A stretch of 62,415 bases of DNA from Methylobacterium platani (lineage in GTDB: Bacteria > Pseudomonadota > Alphaproteobacteria > Rhizobiales > Beijerinckiaceae), in assembly GCF_001653715.1 (NCBI RefSeq), contig NZ_LWHQ01000010.1:1-62415 (forward strand), given 5' to 3'. Below are positions 19,460 through 28,658 of the stretch, piece after piece. Below the pieces are notes generated by a model. The model worked only from the letters and a program-made list of their open reading frames with translations, did not search any database and was not told where the DNA came from. The stretch's first letter is position 1; each line of letters begins with the position of its first letter. The translations under genes and the position numbers were made by a program.

Positions 19460-19837
19460 CGTTCTGCTCTTGCGTGCTCTCGGCTTGATGTTACGGCAAA
19501 TCGTGATCCGACTATTTCTTATACAAACGACATTCTAATATTTGATTACCTTGAGGGAATAGAAACCTCCCGAGGCTTCTCGCCGGAATGGTGAAAAGAT
19601 AAGCTTCTTGCGCACGCATCGTGCCGGAGCAGAATTCGCTCTTTCGCCTTCGTCGGCAGCCGCCGCCGGAGCCTGCACACGATGCGTCCCGCGTTCGCGG
19701 GGCAGCGGCCGGGAGACAGCAGGCAGGGAGGCGGCAGGCGAAGGGGCGGCTGGGCGGGGCATCCCTGCGTCGCGCGCGGGCGAGCCCCCGCCGATTCGCG
19801 CTTCCGGCGGGGGAGCGGGGCGCTAGATACGGGCACC
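19460..19837. other. Intergenic region with AT-rich promoter tract
   Basis: Bases 19480-19570 are strikingly AT-rich for this genome and lie upstream of the chemoreceptor gene, whose promoter they probably contain. The remainder up to 19837 has high GC and leads to the MFS gene. No gene is supportable. Confidence 0.5.
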
Positions 19838-21253
19838 ATGCGCACCGCCCGGATCGTCCCCCTCGTCGTCGCGACGGCCCTGTTCATGGAGAACACGGAT
19901 TCCACCGTGCTCGCGACGTCGCTGCCGGCGATCGCCGCGGATATGGGCGAGGACCCGATCGCCCTGAAGCTGGCGCTCACCTCCTACCTCGTCAGCCTCG
20001 CGATCTTCATCCCCATCAGCGGCTGGGCCGCCGACCGCTACGGTGCCCGGACGGTGTTTCGCTGGGCGCTCGCGGTGTTCATGGCCGGGTCGCTCGCCTG
20101 CGCGGCCTCGAACTCGCTCGGCTGGTTCGTCGCCGCCCGCTTCCTCCAGGGCATGGGCGGGGCGATGATGGTGCCGGTCGGGCGCCTCGTGCTCCTGCGC
20201 AGCGTGCCGAAGGGCGAGCTGGTCCAGGCGCTCGCCACCCTGACCATCCCGGCCCTCGTCGGCCCGGTGATCGGCCCGCCGCTCGGCGGCCTCATCACCA
20301 CGGCGTTGCACTGGCGCTGGATCTTCTTCATCAACCTGCCGATCGGGCTCGCCGGCATCCTGCTCGCCACCCGGTACTTCCAGGATATCCGGGAGGAGGC
20401 GCGCCCGCCCCTCGACCTCCTCGGCTTCGCCCTGTCGGGGGCCGGGCTCGCGAGCCTGATGCTCGGGCTGGCCTCCAGCGGGCGCCACCTCCTGCCGGAG
20501 GCGGTGTCCTGGGCCTGCACCGGCGCCGGCATCGTCCTGTGCGGGCTCTACCTCGCCCATAGCCGCCGGGTCGAGCACCCGGTGATCCGCCTCGACCTCC
20601 TGCGCCATCCGACCTTCCGGGCGGCGGTGCTCGGCGGCAGCCTGTTTCGCATCGGCACCGGGGCGATCCCGTTCCTGCTGCCCTTGATGCTGCAGCTCGG
20701 CTTCGGGCTCGATCCGCTGCATTCGGGCCTCATCACCTTCGCGGCCGCTGCCGGCGCGCTGTTCATGAAGACCATCGCGGCGCGCATCCTGCGTGCCTTC
20801 GGCTTCCGGGCGGTGATGACGCTGAACGCGGTGATCGCCGCCGCCCTGCTCGCCGTGAACGGCCTGTTCACCGCGGGCACGCCGCACGCCCTCATCATCG
20901 CGGTGCTGCTGATCGGCGGCTGCTTCCGCTCGCTGCAATTCACCGCCGTCAACGCCATCGCGTACGCCGACGTCGACCCCCGCGACATGAGCGCGGCGAC
21001 GAGCCTCGCCAGCGTGGCCCAGCAGCTCTCCTTGAGCATCGGGGTCGCCTTCGGGGCCTTCGCGCTCCAGGAAGCCGCCGGATGGCACGGCCGCACCGAG
21101 ATCCGGGCGGAGGATTTCTGGCCCGCCTTCCTGGCGGTGGCGATCGTCTCCGGCCTCTCGACCCTGTCGTTCCGCCGCCTCGCGCCGGAGGCCGGCGCCG
21201 AGGTCTCGGGCCACCGCCTCGTCCGGGTGAAGCCGGCCGCCGACGCCACGTAA
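19838..21253 (+). CDS. MFS drug-type exporter, DHA2 family
   Basis: This 471-residue permease of the major facilitator superfamily has about 14 hydrophobic segments. Recognisable blocks are the loop 2-3 motif GWAADRYGARTVF, FLQGMGGAMMVPVGR and the antiporter motif PALVGPVIGPPLGG in TM5. These place it with DHA2 (EmrB-like) proton-driven exporters. The ATG at 19838 begins right before TM1; a longer frame upstream is Arg/Gly-rich and not membrane-like. The substrate is unknown. Confidence 0.87.
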   Translation: MRTARIVPLVVATALFMENTDSTVLATSLPAIAADMGEDPIALKLALTSYLVSLAIFIPISGWAADRYGARTVFRWALAVFMAGSLACAASNSLGWFVAARFLQGMGGAMMVPVGRLVLLRSVPKGELVQALATLTIPALVGPVIGPPLGGLITTALHWRWIFFINLPIGLAGILLATRYFQDIREEARPPLDLLGFALSGAGLASLMLGLASSGRHLLPEAVSWACTGAGIVLCGLYLAHSRRVEHPVIRLDLLRHPTFRAAVLGGSLFRIGTGAIPFLLPLMLQLGFGLDPLHSGLITFAAAAGALFMKTIAARILRAFGFRAVMTLNAVIAAALLAVNGLFTAGTPHALIIAVLLIGGCFRSLQFTAVNAIAYADVDPRDMSAATSLASVAQQLSLSIGVAFGAFALQEAAGWHGRTEIRAEDFWPAFLAVAIVSGLSTLSFRRLAPEAGAEVSGHRLVRVKPAADAT

Positions 21254-21436
21254 GCGCCTCCGCGGCGGGACCCGGGCTGCGGCGCTTTCCTGAAGAGATC
21301 CTGCGGCTACGCTTCAGCCGCCATTCAGCGTGACGGTGCGATACCGGTGACATCGAGCACGGGCGGACGACGCTCCTCCGATCATCCGGAGCGCTCGCGA
21401 CACCTCATCCACCCTCACGTCAATTGGGGATCTGCC

Positions 21437-21775
21437 ATGAAGCGCATCGCATCCGTCTGCGTGGCCGCGGCGACCTTGGCGAGCGTGACCCTGGCCGGCG
21501 CCGCGCCGGCCGAGGCGCGCTGGCGGGCCGGGCCGGCCTTCGCCCTCGGCGCGGTCGGCGGCCTCGCCCTCGGCAGCGCGCTCGCCGCCGGCGCCCGGCC
21601 GGCCTACGGCTACGGCTATGCCCCCGGCCCGGCCTACGGCTACACGCCGGTCTATGGCGGCGGGCCCGCCTACGGCTACGCCCCGGCCTACGGCCCGGAC
21701 TGCTACACCGTCCGGCGCCGGATGGTCGACGAGTTCGGCGACGTCTACGTCCGCCGCGTCCGGGTCTGCGACTGA
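21437..21775 (+). CDS. Small secreted Gly/Tyr-rich protein
   Basis: This 112-residue protein has a signal peptide (hydrophobic residues 8-22, cleavage after APAEA), a hydrophobic Gly/Ala segment, and then a low-complexity region of repeated AYGY, GPAYGY and GGGPAYGY units at residues about 55-85. The C-terminus is charged and has a Cys pair around VRRRMVDEFGDVYVRRVRVC. Such proteins are common in Methylobacterium and Bradyrhizobium and are of unknown function. An envelope or surface role is likely from the signal and the repeats. Confidence 0.8.
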   Translation: MKRIASVCVAAATLASVTLAGAAPAEARWRAGPAFALGAVGGLALGSALAAGARPAYGYGYAPGPAYGYTPVYGGGPAYGYAPAYGPDCYTVRRRMVDEFGDVYVRRVRVCD

Positions 21776-21803
21776 CGCGGACGGGAGCCGGGAGCGGAGC
21801 GCC

Positions 21804-22427
21804 ATGAGCCTCATCGCCCGCTACATCCCGGCCTTTCCGCATTCGGCCCTCGCCGACTTCGCCGGCGAGACGCCCTGGGCGCTCGCCGCGGCGGCGCCCG
21901 ACATCGTCCGGCGCCTCCTCGATCGTCTCGGCGCGGATTACGCCGTTACTGACGCGGTCGCGGTCCATCGCAGCGCCCGGGTCGAGCCCGGCGCGGTGCT
22001 CAAGGCGCCCCTCGTCGTCGGTCCGTCCTGCTTCGTCGGCCACGGCGCGACCCTGCGGGGCGGCGCGTGGCTGGAGGAGGCCTGCACGATCGGGCCGGGA
22101 TCGGAGCTGAAGGCCTCGTTCCTGTTCGCCGGCACGGCCTTGGCCCACTTCAACTTCGTCGGCGAGAGCGTGCTCGGCCGGGGCGTCAACCTCGAGGCCG
22201 GGGCGGTGATCGCCAACCACCGCAACGAATGGCCGGGCGCCACGGTGGCGTTCCGGCACGACGGCAGCGTGATCGAGACGGGATGCGCGAAGTTCGGCGC
22301 CCTCGTCGGCGACGGGGCGCGGCTCGGGGCCAATGCCGTCGTGGCGCCGGGCGCGATCCTGCCGCCCGGCACCGTGGTGGCCCGCCTCGGCCTCGTCGAT
22401 CGCGGCGTTCGGCCCGGTCTCAGCTGA
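21804..22427 (+). CDS. Left-handed beta-helix (hexapeptide repeat) protein
   Basis: This 207-residue protein shows hexapeptide-repeat signatures in two stretches, at about residues 50-120 (RVEPGAVLKAPLVVGPSCFVG) and 170-195 (LGANAVVAPGAILPPGTVV), as in LpxA and GlmU-type acyl- and nucleotidyltransferases. No catalytic His of the LpxA type can be assigned with confidence. The gene starts 28 bases after the Gly/Tyr-rich gene and may share its transcript. It converges on the cyclase gene with an eight-base overlap. Confidence 0.78.
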   Translation: MSLIARYIPAFPHSALADFAGETPWALAAAAPDIVRRLLDRLGADYAVTDAVAVHRSARVEPGAVLKAPLVVGPSCFVGHGATLRGGAWLEEACTIGPGSELKASFLFAGTALAHFNFVGESVLGRGVNLEAGAVIANHRNEWPGATVAFRHDGSVIETGCAKFGALVGDGARLGANAVVAPGAILPPGTVVARLGLVDRGVRPGLS

Positions 22428-23829
22428 ACTCGTAGACCGGCACCGGCTCGCCGATGCCCCGCAGGGTCCGGAGCTCGGATCGCGCCGCCACCCCGTTCTC
22501 GGCGAGATGGCGCGCGGCTTGCGCGTGGCGCAGGACCGATTCGGTGGCGAAGATGCCGCCGCCGGCCGCGAGCTGCTGCACCCGCGCCGCGACGTTCACG
22601 GTCTGGCCGAAATAGTCCTGGCGGTCGTTGAGGCTCACCGCGAGGCACGGCCCCTCGTGCAGCCCGATCTTGAGGACGAGGTCGTCGGCCCCGCGTTCCG
22701 CGTTCAGCCCCTGCATCGCCGCCCGCATGCGGAGCGCCGCCGCCACCGCCCCGTGCGGGCTCGGGAAGGTCGCCATCACGGCGTCGCCGATCGTCTTGAC
22801 CACCGCCCCGCCCTCGGCGGCGACGACCGCGTGCAGCAGGCGGAAATGCGTCCGCACCAGGTCGTAGGCGACGAGGTCGCCGACCCGGGCGTAGAGCTCG
22901 GTCGAGCCCTTCAGGTCGGTGAACAGGAAGGTCAGGCTCAGGATCCGGAGCCGCTGGTCGATCGCGAGCGTGTCGGTGCGGTAGAGATCGCGGAAGGTCT
23001 GGTTGCTGAGGAGCCGCTTGGCGGTGAGGAAGGGCTGGCGCCCGCCGATCAGGGCCTCGAGGTCGGGACCGAGGCGGAACACCGTCGGCAGCACCCGCTT
23101 GCCGCTGCGGTTGTCGAGGGAGAGGCGCAAGGGCCCCGGGCGGAACGCGGCGCTGCCGGCGCTCGTGCGGGCCTCCTCGAAGACCACGGCGTGGTCCTGG
23201 CGCTCCCGCGTCGGCTCGCCCGCGACCGTGAGGCTGTGGGCGGCATGGGTGACGGGATCGACCACGATCAGCGGCTCGGCCCCGAGCTGCAAGGACAGGA
23301 TCATCCGCTCGCCGGCCTTCAGCTCGACCGCCTCGACGAGGGCCCGCTGCGCCAGGGCGGCGAAGGCCTCGGGCTCCGGAAAGGCGACGCCGGAGCCGAA
23401 GAAGACCTGGCGCTGGTAGTCCCACAGCCCGAGCCCGTCGGGATCGTGGGCGGCGATGCGCCGGAACCGCGGGCTCACCGTGAAGGCGACCTCGACCGTG
23501 TCGTCGAGGACCGGCTCGCTGTCGAGGGCGCAGAAGGCGCAGTGATAGGTCTCCTGCACGCCGTGCAGGCTCGCCGGCGCCTCGAGCACGCCGCTGCAGC
23601 TCGGGCACAGTACGTTCCAGGCCATCTCGAGCAGGCCGAGCCGCGCGCCGTGCAGCAGCGCGGCGATGACAGGCTCCTCGTCGAGCCCGGTCTCGGCGGC
23701 GAGGCGCACGGCGTTGATCCGCGCCAGCTCCGCGTCCGATCCGTGCCGGAGCAGGTGCTCCACCGCCCGGGCCGCCGCGGGTTCGGCCGTCCGGTGGAAG
23801 GCCGCCAGGAGGGCGTCGCTCTCGTCCAT
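22420..23829 (-). CDS. Class III adenylate/guanylate cyclase with zinc-ribbon-like N-terminus
   Basis: This protein of about 469 residues has a C-terminal class III cyclase domain from about residue 300, with the metal-binding segment FLFTDLKGST and GGAVVKTIGDAVMATF. The N-terminal half, related to the DUF5939 type, contains two CxxC pairs at about residues 75/78 and 97/100 (CPSC and CAFC), which suggests a zinc ribbon. It is soluble, so it should sense an intracellular signal. The first ATG with good context is uncertain: 23829 is taken, while an in-frame start at 23865 would add twelve residues. Confidence 0.83.
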   Translation of the reverse strand: MDESDALLAAFHRTAEPAAARAVEHLLRHGSDAELARINAVRLAAETGLDEEPVIAALLHGARLGLLEMAWNVLCPSCSGVLEAPASLHGVQETYHCAFCALDSEPVLDDTVEVAFTVSPRFRRIAAHDPDGLGLWDYQRQVFFGSGVAFPEPEAFAALAQRALVEAVELKAGERMILSLQLGAEPLIVVDPVTHAAHSLTVAGEPTRERQDHAVVFEEARTSAGSAAFRPGPLRLSLDNRSGKRVLPTVFRLGPDLEALIGGRQPFLTAKRLLSNQTFRDLYRTDTLAIDQRLRILSLTFLFTDLKGSTELYARVGDLVAYDLVRTHFRLLHAVVAAEGGAVVKTIGDAVMATFPSPHGAVAAALRMRAAMQGLNAERGADDLVLKIGLHEGPCLAVSLNDRQDYFGQTVNVAARVQQLAAGGGIFATESVLRHAQAARHLAENGVAARSELRTLRGIGEPVPVYEFS

Positions 23830-23887
23830 CGGGCGAGCATAGGACCGGTCGGGGGAGGGGCGCAATCGCCCCCCCGACCGGGGTCCG

Positions 23888-24655
23888 TCAGCCCATCACC
23901 AGCCCGCCATCGACGGTCAGGACCTGGCCGGTGACGAAGCGGCTCTCGTCGCCGGCGAGGAACAGCACCGGCCCGGCCACGTCCTCCGGCGTCGCGAGGC
24001 GGCGCAGGGGCGTCTGGTCGATCAGCGCCTCGCGGACGTCCTCCGGCGTGTCCCGGCTCGCCTCCGTGCCGGCGACGAGGCCCGGCGCGACGCAGTTGAC
24101 CCGGATTCCGACCGGCCCGAGCTCGGCCGCGAGGTTGCGGCTGAAGCCGACGAGCGCCGCCTTGGCGGTGGTGTAGTCGTGGTAGGGGATGCTCGGGCGC
24201 GCGACGAGATCGCTCGCGAGGTTGACGATGGCGCCGCCGCTGCGCCGGGTCAGCAGCGGCAGGTGCGCCCGGATCACCGTGTAGGCCGCCTTCACCGCCC
24301 CGTCGAACTGGCGCTGGTAGGCGTCCCACGGCAGGTCGCGGAAGCGGGTGCGGTGCTCGGGGTCGAAGCGATAGGGGGCGAAGGCGTTGTTGACGATCGC
24401 GTCGAGGCGGCCGACCTCCTCGGCGATCCGCCCGGCGAGGCCCGCCACCGCCTCCGGATCGGTCACGTCGGCGGCGACCGCGAGCGCCTCGCCGCCGAGC
24501 GCGCGGCAACGGTCGGCCACGGCCTGCGCGGCGGCGTGGTTGTCGCGGTAATTGACGACGACGAGGCCGCCCTCGGCGGCGACGGCCGTCGCGACCGCCG
24601 CGCCGATGCCGCGGCTGCCCCCGGTGACCAGGACGGCGCGGTCGCGGAACCTCAC
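23888..24655 (-). CDS. Short-chain dehydrogenase/reductase, last gene of the TPP-riboswitch operon
   Basis: This 255-residue classical SDR has the nucleotide motif TGGSRGIG at about 11-18, NNAFAPY in place of the usual NNAG, an active-site Ser in VNLASDL, and the catalytic pair in YHDYTTAK. The C-terminus GQVLTVDGG is typical. It starts with GTG overlapping the stop of the periplasmic-protein gene (GTGA), so it belongs to the operon. In context it could reduce the aldehyde made by the LuxC-like enzyme to an alcohol. That role is inferred; SDR specificity cannot be read from sequence. Confidence 0.85.
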   Translation of the reverse strand: MRFRDRAVLVTGGSRGIGAAVATAVAAEGGLVVVNYRDNHAAAQAVADRCRALGGEALAVAADVTDPEAVAGLAGRIAEEVGRLDAIVNNAFAPYRFDPEHRTRFRDLPWDAYQRQFDGAVKAAYTVIRAHLPLLTRRSGGAIVNLASDLVARPSIPYHDYTTAKAALVGFSRNLAAELGPVGIRVNCVAPGLVAGTEASRDTPEDVREALIDQTPLRRLATPEDVAGPVLFLAGDESRFVTGQVLTVDGGLVMG

Positions 24656-25656
24656 GGCGTGCCCTCCTTGGCCGGGAGCAGGTCGCTCCTCACCACCTTG
24701 TCCATGTCGAGGGGGCGGGAGACGAGGCCGAGCGTGCGGAACAGGTCGGCGCCCTTCTGCATGATCCCGGGCTCGAAATGGCCGAGACCCTCGCGCTCGG
24801 TGGCGGCCGAGACGCTCGACAGGTTGCGCAGGCGGATGACCTCGCGGTTGATCGCCTCGTCGCGGCCGTTGATCGCCCGGGTGACGGCGAGCCGCGCCGC
24901 CTCGTCGGGTTTCGCGATCATCCAGGCGGCGGAATCGCGGTAGGCGGCGAGGAAGCGCCTGAGCAGCGGCTTCCTCGCCTCGTAGTCCTTGCGCGTCACC
25001 ACGAAGATGTCGCTCGGCAGGTTGAGATGGTCGCGCACGTCGATCACGTCGACCTCGCCGAGGCCCTTGGCGCGGCCGACGAGCAGGCCGGTATCGGTGG
25101 CCGCCGTCGCGTCGACCTGGCCCTGGATCAGGGGGGCGAAGTTGAGGAGGCCGGTGACCTCGACCGTCACGTCGCTCTCCTTCAGGCCGGCCGCGGCCAG
25201 CAGCAGCAGCAGGTGCTGGCGGGTGCCGCTCGCCAGGCTGTAGACGCCGACGCGCTTGCCCTTGAGATCGGCCACCGAGCGGATGCCGCGGTCCTTGGGC
25301 GAGACCACGTTGAACACGTTCTGCGGGTAGATGTCGTAGATCGCGACGAGATCGGCGCCCTTGTCGAGGGCGAGGTAGAACGAGGCCGGATCGGTGAAGG
25401 CGACGTCGGCCTGCCCGGCAAGGAGCGCCTGGATCGCCGAGCCGCCGCCGTTGCCCGGCACGTAGTCGAGGGCGATCCCGCGGGCCTTGAACAGCCCGTG
25501 GTCGGGCTCGGCGAGGAGGTTGGTGATCTCGCTGATCGGCTGGCTCCAGCCGGCGACGACGACCGTGTCGAGGACTGGCTTGCCGGGAGTTTGCGCCAGG
25601 GCCGGGGCGGCGAGCCAGGCGAGCGCGAGGGCGACGAGGAGGCGCAAGGCGGGCAT
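24652..25656 (-). CDS. Periplasmic binding protein, NMT1/THI5 (ThiY) type
   Basis: This 334-residue exported receptor has a signal peptide at residues 1-22 ending APALAQ, then an NMT1/THI5-like fold: GLFKARGIALDYVPGNGGG, QALLAGQADVAFTDPAS, and DLKGKRVGVYSLASGTRQ. The family includes ThiY, which binds pyrimidine precursors of thiamine, as well as nitrate/sulfonate/taurine receptors. The upstream TPP riboswitch favours a thiamine-related ligand. I chose ATG 25656 because it starts the signal peptide, eight bases after the permease stop. The next gene overlaps by four bases. Confidence 0.86.
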   Translation of the reverse strand: MPALRLLVALALAWLAAPALAQTPGKPVLDTVVVAGWSQPISEITNLLAEPDHGLFKARGIALDYVPGNGGGSAIQALLAGQADVAFTDPASFYLALDKGADLVAIYDIYPQNVFNVVSPKDRGIRSVADLKGKRVGVYSLASGTRQHLLLLLAAAGLKESDVTVEVTGLLNFAPLIQGQVDATAATDTGLLVGRAKGLGEVDVIDVRDHLNLPSDIFVVTRKDYEARKPLLRRFLAAYRDSAAWMIAKPDEAARLAVTRAINGRDEAINREVIRLRNLSSVSAATEREGLGHFEPGIMQKGADLFRTLGLVSRPLDMDKVVRSDLLPAKEGTP

Positions 25657-25664
25657 GGGACGGG

Positions 25665-26414
25665 TCAACCTCTCGCGTAACGGCGCAGGATCAGGGCCTC
25701 GAGCCCCCGCGCGGCCTCGTAGACGGCCATGCCGAGGGCGGTGATGACGACGAAGAGCGCGACGATCAGGCTCGAATCCATCACGCTCTGGGCGGCGACG
25801 ATCGAGGCGCCGAGGCCCTGGCGCCCGCCGACGAACTCGCCCACCACCGCGCCGACGAGGGCGAGCACGATCGCGACGCGGAACCCCGCCAGGATCACCG
25901 GCAGGGCGGAGGGCAGCTTCAGGCGAAGCAGGGTCTGGAGGCGGCCGGCCCCGAGCATCCGGAACAGCTCGCGCTGGCCGGGATCGACCTGGGTCACCCC
26001 GGTCAGGGTGGTCTCGAACAGCGGGAAGAAGCAGATCAGCGCGGTGACGACCACGGTCGGCGTCAGGCCGAAACCGAACCACAGGATCAGCAACGGGCCG
26101 AGCGCCAGCTTCGGCACCAGCTGGCTCGCCAGCACGTAGGGCCGCAGCACCCGGTGGAGCGCCGGCCACTCGGCGAGCAGGATGCCGGCGCCGAGGCCGA
26201 GGACCGTCCCGGCGAGGAGCCCCAGCGCCATCTCGGTCGCGGTGACCCGCAGGTGCGGCCAGAGCCGGCCCGACGCGATCTCGCCCCACAGCGTCTCGGC
26301 GACGGCGGAGGGGGCCGGCAGCACCAGCGGCGAGACGGCACCGGAGCGGCACCACGCCTCCCAGGCGGCGACGAGGCCCGCCAGCAGCAGGGCCGAGGCG
26401 AGGCGCGCCCTCAC
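25665..26414 (-). CDS. ABC permease, ThiX/SsuC type
   Basis: This 249-residue inner-membrane permease of the BPD_transp_1 family has about six hydrophobic segments and the EAA-like loop LPSALPVILAGFRVAIVLAL. It forms the channel of the importer with the ATPase and receptor next to it. The GTG start at 26414 overlaps the ATPase stop (GTGA); an upstream in-frame start would place 23 hydrophilic residues in front of TM1. The family covers ThiX, SsuC and TauC; the riboswitch decides for thiamine-related transport. Confidence 0.85.
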   Translation of the reverse strand: MRARLASALLLAGLVAAWEAWCRSGAVSPLVLPAPSAVAETLWGEIASGRLWPHLRVTATEMALGLLAGTVLGLGAGILLAEWPALHRVLRPYVLASQLVPKLALGPLLILWFGFGLTPTVVVTALICFFPLFETTLTGVTQVDPGQRELFRMLGAGRLQTLLRLKLPSALPVILAGFRVAIVLALVGAVVGEFVGGRQGLGASIVAAQSVMDSSLIVALFVVITALGMAVYEAARGLEALILRRYARG

Positions 26415-27199
26415 GCCGCCCGCCCGATCGGCGGCGATGGGGCGTCGGACGCCTCGTCCATGATCGCCCGCAAGGCCCGGCACGCCGCCCCGAAGGCGGG
26501 CTCGTAGCGGATGCCCGGGGGCCGGGGCCGCGGCAGCGGAACCGCGCCCTCGTGGACGAGGCGTCCGGCCGCCATCACCCCGACCCGGTCGCCGAGATAG
26601 ACGGCCTCCGCGATGTCGTGGGTGACGAACAGGGCGGCGGTGCCGCGCGAGGCGCAGAGGCGCAGGAGGTCGTCCTGCAGCTCCTCGCGGGTCAGAGCGT
26701 CGAGGGCGGCGAAGGGCTCGTCGAGGAGCAGCAGGTCCGGGCGGCCGATGAGCGCACGGGCCATCGCGACCCGGCTGCGCTGGCCGCCCGACAGGGCGGC
26801 GGGCCGGCGGCCGGCGAGGGCGCCGAGACCCATCGCGGCGAGGAGGTCGCTGGCCTCGTCCCGGTCGGAGGCCTTGGGCCGGCGCTTGAGCGAGACCGGC
26901 AGCAGCACGTTGTCGAGGGCGGAGAGCCAGTCGAGGAGCGTCGGGGCCTGGAACACGAAGCCGACCCGGGGCGAGGGGCCGCGCAGGGGCACGCCGTCGA
27001 TCCGGATCGCGCCGTCGTCCGGCGCCAGCAGCCCGGCGGCGAGCTTGAGCAACGTCGTCTTGCCGCAGCCGCTGCGGCCGAGGAGGCAGTGGATCGCCCC
27101 GCGGGGCAGCGACCAGTCGACCCCCGCGACGGTGTCGGCCGGATCGCCCGGGAAGCGGTAACGCACCCCCTCGAGGGTCAGGAACGGCTCAATCGGCAT
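26411..27199 (-). CDS. ABC ATPase, ThiZ/SsuB type
   Basis: This 262-residue ATPase has Walker A LGRSGCGKTT, signature LSGGQRSRVAMARAL, Walker B LLLLDEPFAALD and the switch histidine in FVTHDIAEAVYLGD. It resembles the nitrate/sulfonate/thiamine-pyrimidine importer ATPases. The start overlaps the end of the LuxC-like gene by 11 bases, and the stop overlaps the permease start by four. Reductase and importer genes are therefore one translational unit. Confidence 0.88.
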   Translation of the reverse strand: MPIEPFLTLEGVRYRFPGDPADTVAGVDWSLPRGAIHCLLGRSGCGKTTLLKLAAGLLAPDDGAIRIDGVPLRGPSPRVGFVFQAPTLLDWLSALDNVLLPVSLKRRPKASDRDEASDLLAAMGLGALAGRRPAALSGGQRSRVAMARALIGRPDLLLLDEPFAALDALTREELQDDLLRLCASRGTAALFVTHDIAEAVYLGDRVGVMAAGRLVHEGAVPLPRPRPPGIRYEPAFGAACRALRAIMDEASDAPSPPIGRAA

Positions 27200-28658
27200 A
27201 GGGCGCGAAGCCTTCCGCGGCGGCTTCCGCGCTCGCCTCGATCTCCGTCACGGTGACGAGGTCGAGCAGGCTGAAGCGGCCGTCATGGTGCCAGCCGGCC
27301 TCCGGCGCGGTCATGCGGCCGATGGCCGAGATGCGGGTGACGCCGATCCCGGCGAGGTCGTCCGCGAGCGTCAGGAGGCGCTCGGGCGCCGCGGCGATCC
27401 CGGCGGTCTGCAGGTAGGCGCGATGGGGCGCGACCAGGGCCGGCACCTCGGCGAGGTCGTCGACCGCCACCACCGCGAGGCTGCGGTTGAGGCCGGACGG
27501 GCTCAGGGGCGCGGGGCCGTCGAGCAGGACGACGCTCCACGGATCGGCCGGATCGCCGAGGAGCGTCGCGCCTCCCGATCGTTCTTCCGTTTCCAGCGCC
27601 CGCATCTCGTGGCCGCTGCGCCAGGCGGCGATGGCCGAGGCTTCGCCGGCGTCGAGCCGCCGGCGCGGATGCCGGGTCGCGAGGGCGGCGAGTTCGTGGG
27701 CGAGGTGGCGGGCGAACTCGTCCGGCGCGACCGCGCCGCCGCGCTCGACGAACAGCATCTGCGGCGCGTAGCAGCCCTGCTGCTCGTAGCGCACGACGTC
27801 GTGGGCGGCGTGCCGCGCCAGCGGCCCGGCGCGGCGGCTGTCCAGGGCCTCGCGGGCGACCATCGCGAAGCCGATGCGGTGGCCGTGCGGCAGGAACCGG
27901 GTCGTCACCGGCACCCGGGCGCGGAGCGCCGCCAGGGTCTCGTTGCCGCCATAGGCCATGACGCAATCGGCCTGCCCGAGATACGCCGCCTCCGCCCCGC
28001 CCGCCCCGCCCTTCCACCAGGTGATCGCCAGGCAGGCGCCGAGCTCGGGATCGGCCTCGGCGATCAGGCCCGCGAACCAGCCCGCGGTCAGCGGCTCGGC
28101 CGAGGCGAGCTTGCCGACCGTGCCGGCCTTGACCAGCAGGCCCGACACGAGGCTCCACAGCGGCAGGGCCGGGACGTTGCCGGCCCAGACATGCAGCAGC
28201 AGGTCGGGCCCGCGCGCCCGCACCAGCCCGCCCTTCGCCGCCGGCTGGAAGCCGTCGAGCATTCCCGGGTTGGAGAAATCCTCCGCCAGGAAGCGCAGGA
28301 GCTGGGGCTTGCGGAACGTCTTGAGATAGCTCGTCAGGCCGAGCCGCACCGTCTCGCGGTCGTAGCCGGTGACCACCGGCAGCAGCGCCTCGGCCCTGCG
28401 CCGCAGGGGGTACCCGCGATCGAGCAGGCAGGCGCTCGCCCGGTCGATCGCCGCGACGATGCGGGCCGTCTCCATGCGCCGCAGGGTGTCGCGGGCGCGG
28501 GCGCGCACGTGCCCGCACAGGGCCGTCGCCTGATCCGCGGTCAGCTCCGGCAGCGCCACCGCGACGGTCTCGCCCCAGGCGCGATGCTCGACGATGCGGT
28601 AGCCGACCGCCCCGGACAGGAAGTCCGGCAGGTGGCCGGCCTGCTCGACCGCGCTCAT
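27189..28658 (-). CDS. Acyl-CoA/acyl-protein reductase, LuxC type
   Basis: This 489-residue protein resembles LuxC, the reductase that accepts an acyl group from a LuxE-type protein and reduces it with NADPH to an aldehyde. The aldehyde-dehydrogenase-like fold is seen in HVWAGNVPALPLWSLVSGLL, and the nucleophile is Cys296 in YEQQGCYAPQ, matching the LuxC active-site Cys context. The length is typical (LuxC about 480). It overlaps the LuxE-like gene by four bases (ATGA). No luxA, luxB or luxD is near, and the gene is under a TPP riboswitch, so the substrate is unlikely to be tetradecanoate. Its real acyl substrate is unknown. Confidence 0.85.
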   Translation of the reverse strand: MSAVEQAGHLPDFLSGAVGYRIVEHRAWGETVAVALPELTADQATALCGHVRARARDTLRRMETARIVAAIDRASACLLDRGYPLRRRAEALLPVVTGYDRETVRLGLTSYLKTFRKPQLLRFLAEDFSNPGMLDGFQPAAKGGLVRARGPDLLLHVWAGNVPALPLWSLVSGLLVKAGTVGKLASAEPLTAGWFAGLIAEADPELGACLAITWWKGGAGGAEAAYLGQADCVMAYGGNETLAALRARVPVTTRFLPHGHRIGFAMVAREALDSRRAGPLARHAAHDVVRYEQQGCYAPQMLFVERGGAVAPDEFARHLAHELAALATRHPRRRLDAGEASAIAAWRSGHEMRALETEERSGGATLLGDPADPWSVVLLDGPAPLSPSGLNRSLAVVAVDDLAEVPALVAPHRAYLQTAGIAAAPERLLTLADDLAGIGVTRISAIGRMTAPEAGWHHDGRFSLLDLVTVTEIEASAEAAAEGFAPYAD

